From positions 1 to 64,000 of the forward strand of contig JAEUJY010000085.1 in the NCBI GenBank assembly GCA_016794525.1: a DNA stretch of 64,000 bases, read 5' to 3'. Origin of the DNA: Myxococcales bacterium. Its GTDB lineage: Bacteria; Myxococcota_A; Polyangia; Haliangiales; Haliangiaceae. The number at the start of each line of letters is the position of its first letter. Within the stretch, counting starts at the first letter, position 1. The notes below the pieces were generated by a model. It had not been told where the DNA came from. It did not search any database and worked only from the letters and a program-made list of their open reading frames with translations. This document shows, one piece after another, positions 58,309 through 64,000 of the stretch. Made by a program: the position numbers and the translations under genes.

Positions 58309-60759
58309 ATGGCGTCCGGTTCGCGCACCGCGCTCGCCGCGGTGCTCATGTCATGCGCCGCCGGGGCGATGGCCCCGGCGCGCGCCGACGTGCTCGACGA
58401 CATCGGCAAGAAGCTGGTGACCGTCGAGGGCGAGGCCCGCGAGCTCGGCAGCGGCATCAAGAAGCCGACCGGCCAGCCCAAGAAGGACGACGTCATGTCG
58501 CGCCGGCTGATCGACGCCCAGGTGGCGTTCGGCGTCGGCAACTTCGACAACGCCGCGCTCCTGCTCTACGACTACGTCGCGCAGGCCACCCGCGGCCGCG
58601 ACTACGACACCGCGCTCTACTACCTCGGCGAGTCGCTGTTCCAGAAGAAGGACCGCGTCGCCTCGCGCACCTACTTCACCCAGCTGGTGAAGGAGCTGCC
58701 GTCGAGCAAGTACTACCAGCAGTCGCTCGAGCGGCTGATCGAGCTGTCGCTGATCCTCGGCGACACCGACGGCGTCGACGCCTGGCTCGCCGACCTCGAT
58801 CGCGTGCCGTCCGACAAGCGCCGGCCGTCGGTGCCCTACGTCCGCGGCAAGTACGCGTTCGCGCAGAACGACTTCGCCGGCGCCGAGACCTGGTTCAAGC
58901 AGGTCCCCGCCGACTCCGAGTACGGCTTCCAGGCCCAGTACTACCTGGGCACCTCGTACGTCGGCATGAAGGAGCTCGGCAAGGCCACCCAGGCCATGGC
59001 CGCGCTGCTCGATCGCGAGCCCAAGACCGACGACGACGCCCGGGTCAAGGAGCTGGCGCAGCTGGCGCTGGGCCGCCTGTACTACGAGCGCGATCAGCCG
59101 ACCAAGGCGATCGACAGCTACCTCCTGATCGACCGCAAGAGCGACCTGTTCCCCGACGCGCTCTACGAGGTCGCGTGGGTCTACGTGAAGTCGCAGCAGT
59201 ACGACAAGGCGCTGCGCGCCCTCGAGCTGCTGGCGCTGGCCGACCCGACCTCGCAGCGCCTGCCGACGGTGCGGATCCTCGAGGGCAACCTGCGCATCCG
59301 CAAGGCCCAGGGCATCCACGAGAAGGTGCTGGCCGGCCTCGACACCGGCAGCGCCAGCGGCACCGAGGAGTACGACAAGGCGACGCGGCTGTTCGGCGAG
59401 ACCCACGACCTGTACGCGCCGCCGCACGACGAGCTGGCCAAGATCATCGCCGCCAACGAGGACCCGCAGGCGTTCCTGGCGCAGATCACCGGCCGCGCGT
59501 CGGAGACGTTCCACACCAACTCGACGATGCCGGAGATCGCCGCGGCGTGGATCCGCGACGAGCCCAACGTCAACCGGGTGATGACCGTCGAGACCGACCT
59601 CGGCGACATCCAGGACGAGATCAACGAGGCCGAGCGGACGATCCAGCGGCTCGACGCCGTCCTCGGCTCGGCCAACCGGGTCAACATCTTCCCGTCGCTG
59701 GCCACCAAGCGCTCGCGCTCGACCGAGCTGCTCGAGGATCTGCTCGGCATGCGCGAGAAGCTGGCCGACGAGGAGTACCGGCTGGCCCAGCAGGGCAACG
59801 CCAACGCCCAGCTGGCCGCGGTCGATCCGCTGACCCAGCGCCGGCGCGCGCTGGTCGCGCAGTGGAAGGCGATGCCCGACGCCGCGATCAGCTACGGCCA
59901 GCGGGTCGAGAAGGCCCAGGGCCAGTTCGACGAGGTCGATCGCCAGCTGGCCGAGGTGCTGGTCACGATCGACACCACCCAGGCCACGGTCGTCGCCCTC
60001 GACAAGTTCGTCAAGGAGTCGCCCGAGCCGGCGGACCCCGCCGCCAAGAAGGCGTGGATCGCGCAGAAGCTCGACGCCCAGAAGGTGATCGCCGAGCTCA
60101 ACATCGAGATGGCCGAGATGCACCAGGAGCTCGACGGCATCCGCCGCGAGGTCGTGCTGGGCCGCGACGAGGCCGGCAGCGGCGACGAGGTGTCGCTGCG
60201 CGCCCGGACGCTGCGCGATCAGCTGCGCGCGGCCTACGCCGACGAGCACCGCGCGGTGGCGCGGCTGACGCTCGCCGACGCCAAGCGCGGCGGCAAGATC
60301 GGCGACCTGATCCGCCGCTCCGACACCGCGATGGGGCAGCTCGACACCGTCAACGACACGATCGATCAGATCGTCGAGGTGGCGCTGACCGAGGTCAAGG
60401 ACACGCTGACCTACGAGAAGGCCGAGCTGGCGTCGTACCGCCGCGAGTTCCTGCTCTACGAGGCGGAGTCGCGCGCGCTCGGCGGCACCGTGCTCGGCAA
60501 CGCGTTCCGCGACGTCAAGGCCAAGTTCTACGACGTGCTGGTGCGCTCCGACGTCGGCGTCGTCGACGTCGGCTGGTCGCAGAAGGAAGAGTCCGACGAG
60601 GATCTGTCGCGGCTCAACGTCGAGAAGCAGCGCGAGATCAAGCAGCTCCGCGACGAGTTCGCCGACCTGATCCGCGAGGCCAAGGAGGACGCGCCGCCGC
60701 CGCCAGCCCCCGAGCCGACCCCGCCGCCCGATGGCGCCACGCCGGGAGGTCTGCCGTGA
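58309..60759 (+). CDS. Periplasmic TPR/coiled-coil protein
   Basis: An 816-residue exported protein (signal peptide ending APARAD). TPR-like helix pairs run from ~60 to ~360 (DTALYYLGESLFQKKDRVASRTYFTQLVKELPSSKYYQQSLERLIEL, LGRLYYERDQPTKAIDSYLLI). Long coiled coils with Asp/Glu/Arg heptads follow (~420-760). A Pro-rich tail ends it (PPPPAPEPTPPPDG). It looks like a scaffold for a periplasmic or envelope-spanning machine. Stop overlaps the next GTG. The trio's architecture recalls AgmU/GltD-type gliding proteins of Myxococcus, but homology is not shown. Confidence 0.85.
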   Translation: MASGSRTALAAVLMSCAAGAMAPARADVLDDIGKKLVTVEGEARELGSGIKKPTGQPKKDDVMSRRLIDAQVAFGVGNFDNAALLLYDYVAQATRGRDYDTALYYLGESLFQKKDRVASRTYFTQLVKELPSSKYYQQSLERLIELSLILGDTDGVDAWLADLDRVPSDKRRPSVPYVRGKYAFAQNDFAGAETWFKQVPADSEYGFQAQYYLGTSYVGMKELGKATQAMAALLDREPKTDDDARVKELAQLALGRLYYERDQPTKAIDSYLLIDRKSDLFPDALYEVAWVYVKSQQYDKALRALELLALADPTSQRLPTVRILEGNLRIRKAQGIHEKVLAGLDTGSASGTEEYDKATRLFGETHDLYAPPHDELAKIIAANEDPQAFLAQITGRASETFHTNSTMPEIAAAWIRDEPNVNRVMTVETDLGDIQDEINEAERTIQRLDAVLGSANRVNIFPSLATKRSRSTELLEDLLGMREKLADEEYRLAQQGNANAQLAAVDPLTQRRRALVAQWKAMPDAAISYGQRVEKAQGQFDEVDRQLAEVLVTIDTTQATVVALDKFVKESPEPADPAAKKAWIAQKLDAQKVIAELNIEMAEMHQELDGIRREVVLGRDEAGSGDEVSLRARTLRDQLRAAYADEHRAVARLTLADAKRGGKIGDLIRRSDTAMGQLDTVNDTIDQIVEVALTEVKDTLTYEKAELASYRREFLLYEAESRALGGTVLGNAFRDVKAKFYDVLVRSDVGVVDVGWSQKEESDEDLSRLNVEKQREIKQLRDEFADLIREAKEDAPPPPAPEPTPPPDGATPGGLP

Positions 60760-63700
60760 CCCGCACTCGCCTCATCGCCGCGTTGCTCGGCGTCGCCGTC
60801 GCCGCCGGTCCGGTCGTCGCCCAGCCGGGCGCGCAGGGCCCCGGCACCGGCCCCTGGACCCAGCCCGGCACCGGCCCCGGCCTCGGCGTGCCGTCGGGCG
60901 CGGTCCCGGCCCCGCTCACCGACGCCGAGCGCGCCGCGCTCAAGGAGGTCGAGACCGACTGGGCCCGCTACGTCGGCCAGGCCGACGAGCACCACCGCCG
61001 GCTGCGCGATCAGCTGCTGCGGTCGTTCGACGAGAAGACCGCCGATCTCGAGGCCCGCTACGCCTCGCGCATCGCCGACGCGACCGCGACCAAGGCCGAG
61101 CGCCAGCGCTCGATCATCGCGCAGCTCGAGAAGTTCATCGCCGATCACCCCGACCACCCGCAGTTCACGCCGGACGCGATGTTCCGGCTGGCCGACCTGT
61201 ACCTCGACGTCGCCGACGAGGCGCTCGACCTGCTGACCGACCCGACCGCCGAGCCGATCGCCGACTACGGCAAGTCGCTCGAGCTGTGGGAGCAGATCGT
61301 CACCAGGTTCCCCGACTACCGGCAGATGCCGTCGGTGCTGTACCTGCTGGCGTACTACGGCAAGACCAAGGACGAGCGCCGGTCGATGGTGCTGTTCCTG
61401 GCCCTGACCTGCGCCAACCACTACAAGTGGAACGACGTCCCGACGGCGGCGCCGACCAAGGAGGAGGCGCTGGCGCGGATCGATCGGCCCGAGCTGACCG
61501 ACCCCTACGGCGACTGCCAGCCGTGGCCCAACGCCGACGTCGAGCTGGTCCGCCACGCCTGGGTGCGCGGCCTCGCCGACTACCACTTCACCGTCCCCGG
61601 CGAGCTCGACGAGGCGATCAGCGCCTACAACAAGGTCGTCGGCACCGCCAAGGACTCGCCGCTCTACGCCGAGGCGCTCTACAAGCTCGCCTGGTCGTAC
61701 TACAAGCGCGACAAGCTCATCGAGTCGATCCAGAAGTTCGACGAGTCGGTGAAGCTGTACGACGATATCGTCGCCAAGGGCGCGATCCCGACCCTCGAGC
61801 TGCGCGAGGAGTCGCTGCAGTACATCGCGATCGGCTTCACCGACCCGTGGAAGGGCGAGACCGACCCCGATCCGGTCAAGGCCTTCGACCGCGCCCGCGA
61901 GTTCTACAAGGGCCGCGAGAACGAGCCCCACGTCCGCGACGTGTGGGAGGCGATGGGCGGCGCGTTCATGGAGCTCCAGGCCTACGATCAGGCGGTCGAC
62001 TCGTACCGCATCGCGATCGGGCCGCCGTGGGAGCTCAACCCGCGCAACCCGCTGGTCCACCAGGCGATCGTCGACGCCTTCGAGGCCAAGGGAGACAAGC
62101 TCGCGGCCGACGAGGCCGCCGCGCAGCTCGCCATCCGCTACGCGCCGGGCACGCCCTGGTACATCGCCAACGAGAAGGACCGCGAGGCGATGGAGAACCA
62201 GCGCCGCATCGCGGAGCGCGCGCTGTACGCCTCGGCCCGCAACACCCACCTGGCCGCGACCAACCTGCGCAAGGAGTACGAGGCCGGCGGCAAGACCGAG
62301 CCGGCGCTCAAGGAGGAGTACCTCGCGCTGTACGCCTCGGCGGTCAAGCTCTACCAGACCTTCGTCAAGCAGTACCCCGAGAGCGACTACGCCTACGAGT
62401 TCACCTACTACCAGGGCGAGGCGCTGTTCTACAGCGAGCGCTACATGGAGGCGGTCGAGCAGTACAAGTGGGTGCGCGACCACCGCGACCTGTCCGAGGC
62501 GTTCTTCCTCGACGCCGCCAAGAGCATCCTCGCCAGCTACGAGGCCGAGGTGGCCAAGCAGGTCGCGGCCGGGCAGCTGCCCGAGCTGCGGGTGCCGACC
62601 TCCGACGAGCTCAAGGCGCTGCCCCAGCCGCTGACGCCGATGCCGATCCCCGAGCTGTACCTGCAGCTGCAGGCGCAGTGGGACGACTACCAGAACGTCG
62701 TCAACGACCCGGCGACGGCGCCGCAGCAGGGCATCAACGCGGCGCTGGTCAGCCTCGCGTACCTGCACATCGACGACGCGATCGCGCGCATGGACAAGGT
62801 CATGACCAAGTTCTGCGGCGTGCCCGAGGCGATCGCCGCCAAGGACGGCCTGCTCGCGCTGTACGAGGCCACCGGCCAGCTCGAGAAGTTCACCGAGGTG
62901 AACAACAAGTTCATCAGCCAGAAGTGCGGCGACGCCAAGGCGATCGAGGCGGCCAAGAGCCAGAACCGCTCGGTCGAGTTCATGAAGGCCGGCCAGCAGT
63001 ACGCCGAGGGCAAGTTCCTCGAGGCCGCCGAGAGCTTCTACCGCTTCTACAAGATCGCGCCGGCCACCGACGCCGACGGCCCGACCGCGCTCTACAACTC
63101 GGCCGCGGCCTACATGCAGGCCAACCGGCCCAAGACCGCGATCGCGCTGTTCAAGGAGTTCACGCAGAGCAAGGAGAAGAACTACCGGGAGAGCCCGTAC
63201 TTCCTCGAGGCGATGCGCCTGACCGCCGCCAGCCAGCAGAGCGTCTTCGACTACGACGCGGCGATCACCACCAACCTCGACCTGTACGCGCTGGCCAAGG
63301 ACGCCAAGAAGCGCGGCATCAAGCCGCCGCCGCCGCTGCCCGGCGAGCCGCAGCGCACGACCGATCAGATCGCGCTCGAGGCGCTCTACAACGCGGCGTT
63401 CCTCGCCGAGCTCAACCGCGACTTCAAGCGCGCGGTCGACCTGTTCGGCAAGTACGACAAGGAAGAGACCGACCGCGGCAAGAAGAGCGACGCCGCCTGG
63501 GAGGTCGTCATGATCTACAAGACCTCGGGCGACATCCAGAGCCTGATCGCCGCCGCCGATCGCTGGCGCCGCGGCTACGGCGCCGACGCCGGCAACGAGG
63601 ACAAGTTCGTCCAGTCCTACTACGACACCGCCGCGCTGTGGCGGCGCAAGGGCAAGACCAAGGACGCCGAGGCCGCCGGCAAGCAGACGATGGACGCGTG

Positions 63701-64000
63701 GGTCACCCGCGGCAGCATCAAGGGCGGCAAGGGCGCCAAGCTGGCCGGCGAGTGGGGCCTGTACTTCGCCGAGAGCTACTTCACCAAGACCTTCCAGCCG
63801 TACAAGATCACCGAGGTGGCCAAGACCATCGATCGGTCCAAGGCCATCAAGGCCGCGCTCGAGAAGCTGACCCTCGAGGTCCAGGACAAGTACGTCGCGC
63901 TCGACGCCTACGGCGTGGCCGAGTACTCGATGGCGGCCAAGGTGCGCTTCGGTGAGAGCCTGTCGCAGTTCGCCGAGAAGCTGGCCCAGTCGCCGACGCC
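60756..64000 (+). CDS. Large TPR protein (partial, runs off the window)
   Basis: An open frame of 1,081 codons without a stop, starting at GTG 60756 inside the previous stop (GTGA). Signal peptide MTRTRLIAALLGVAVAAGPVVAQ; Gly/Pro linker; then many TPR-like units (FIADHPDHPQFTPDAMFRLADLYLDVADE, LYAEALYKLAWSYYKRDKLIESIQKFDESV, DVWEAMGGAFMELQAYDQAVDSYRIAI, YEFTYYQGEALFYSERYMEAVEQYKWV, ALYNSAAAYMQANRPKTAIALFKEF). Size (>1,080 residues) and makeup resemble the ~1,200-residue AgmU/GltD periplasmic TPR protein of M. xanthus gliding. Identity is inference. The 3' end is missing. Confidence 0.88.
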   Translation, partial: MTRTRLIAALLGVAVAAGPVVAQPGAQGPGTGPWTQPGTGPGLGVPSGAVPAPLTDAERAALKEVETDWARYVGQADEHHRRLRDQLLRSFDEKTADLEARYASRIADATATKAERQRSIIAQLEKFIADHPDHPQFTPDAMFRLADLYLDVADEALDLLTDPTAEPIADYGKSLELWEQIVTRFPDYRQMPSVLYLLAYYGKTKDERRSMVLFLALTCANHYKWNDVPTAAPTKEEALARIDRPELTDPYGDCQPWPNADVELVRHAWVRGLADYHFTVPGELDEAISAYNKVVGTAKDSPLYAEALYKLAWSYYKRDKLIESIQKFDESVKLYDDIVAKGAIPTLELREESLQYIAIGFTDPWKGETDPDPVKAFDRAREFYKGRENEPHVRDVWEAMGGAFMELQAYDQAVDSYRIAIGPPWELNPRNPLVHQAIVDAFEAKGDKLAADEAAAQLAIRYAPGTPWYIANEKDREAMENQRRIAERALYASARNTHLAATNLRKEYEAGGKTEPALKEEYLALYASAVKLYQTFVKQYPESDYAYEFTYYQGEALFYSERYMEAVEQYKWVRDHRDLSEAFFLDAAKSILASYEAEVAKQVAAGQLPELRVPTSDELKALPQPLTPMPIPELYLQLQAQWDDYQNVVNDPATAPQQGINAALVSLAYLHIDDAIARMDKVMTKFCGVPEAIAAKDGLLALYEATGQLEKFTEVNNKFISQKCGDAKAIEAAKSQNRSVEFMKAGQQYAEGKFLEAAESFYRFYKIAPATDADGPTALYNSAAAYMQANRPKTAIALFKEFTQSKEKNYRESPYFLEAMRLTAASQQSVFDYDAAITTNLDLYALAKDAKKRGIKPPPPLPGEPQRTTDQIALEALYNAAFLAELNRDFKRAVDLFGKYDKEETDRGKKSDAAWEVVMIYKTSGDIQSLIAAADRWRRGYGADAGNEDKFVQSYYDTAALWRRKGKTKDAEAAGKQTMDAWVTRGSIKGGKGAKLAGEWGLYFAESYFTKTFQPYKITEVAKTIDRSKAIKAALEKLTLEVQDKYVALDAYGVAEYSMAAKVRFGESLSQFAEKLAQSPT

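Noticed and set aside
60731-63955. 1,074-codon Arg-rich frame at the right end
   Set aside because: The GTG 60756 frame has a signal peptide, TPR units and good codon bias and runs to the window edge; this one is its shadow.

Overview
The window is very GC-rich and almost every gene shows strong G/C bias at third codon positions. The gene content points to Myxococcota, most likely a Haliangiales/Kofleriaceae-type member. Markers are many small lipoproteins with Asp/Ala-rich linkers, a Ser/Thr kinase fused to a C-terminal beta-propeller, two bacterial enhancer-binding proteins (one with an FHA domain), an AgmX/PglI-type C-terminal domain, a MYXO-CTERM-like tail and a large TPR operon recalling gliding-motility genes. 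No rRNA, insertion sequence, prophage or classical CRISPR array was seen. The taxonomic call is inference.

Layout. 1-490: nine-copy palindromic tandem array, then a flavodoxin-fold reductase. 1052-7062: membrane proteins, a VWA-TM-FHA protein, lipoproteins. 7104-11388: a GAF/AAA+/Fis regulator divergent from a Ser/Thr kinase. 11537-16614: exported proteins, a PHB-depolymerase-like lipoprotein and a large TerD-like protein. 16615-16821: an intergenic gap holding what looks like a circularly permuted tRNA. 16822-20022: a protein with three exact MIGPKQDDP repeats, PhzF, and a B12-binding radical SAM enzyme. 20120-30257: outer-membrane proteins, methyltransferases, CDP-alcohol phosphotransferase, FMN reductase, MenB, GNAT, and a divergent Cys/Met PLP enzyme with its Lrp/AsnC regulator around an AT-rich palindrome. 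30384-34854: membrane and surface proteins and an esterase. 34963-40131: murA-hisG (overlapping), an RNase II-family nuclease and HemF. 40198-54012: M16 protease, lipoproteins, HIT protein, a putative His/Cys-dyad secreted protein, a tail-fibre-like repeat protein and an FHA-type enhancer-binding protein. 54043-56820: a two-gene ABC exporter and Obg. 56839-64000: a His-motif Tat lipoprotein and a three-gene operon of surface/TPR proteins running off the end.

How it fits together. Housekeeping functions are scattered singly: peptidoglycan precursor (MurA), histidine (HisG short form), menaquinone (MenB), haem (HemF), ribosome GTPase (Obg) and RNA decay. They sit among lineage-specific envelope and signalling genes. 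Phospho-signalling recurs: one Ser/Thr kinase, two FHA-domain proteins that could read phosphothreonine, and two AAA+ activators whose sigma-54 contact loop departs from the GAFTGA consensus. A GYGTCGACRC palindrome recurs upstream of several exported-protein or regulator genes.

The strongest candidate for something undescribed is the permuted tRNA-like locus at 16676-16743. The 3' half of a canonical tRNA lies directly upstream of its 5' half, all stems and conserved tertiary positions are intact, and the flanks can pair with each other. Its anticodon loop cannot be read confidently, so function is open.
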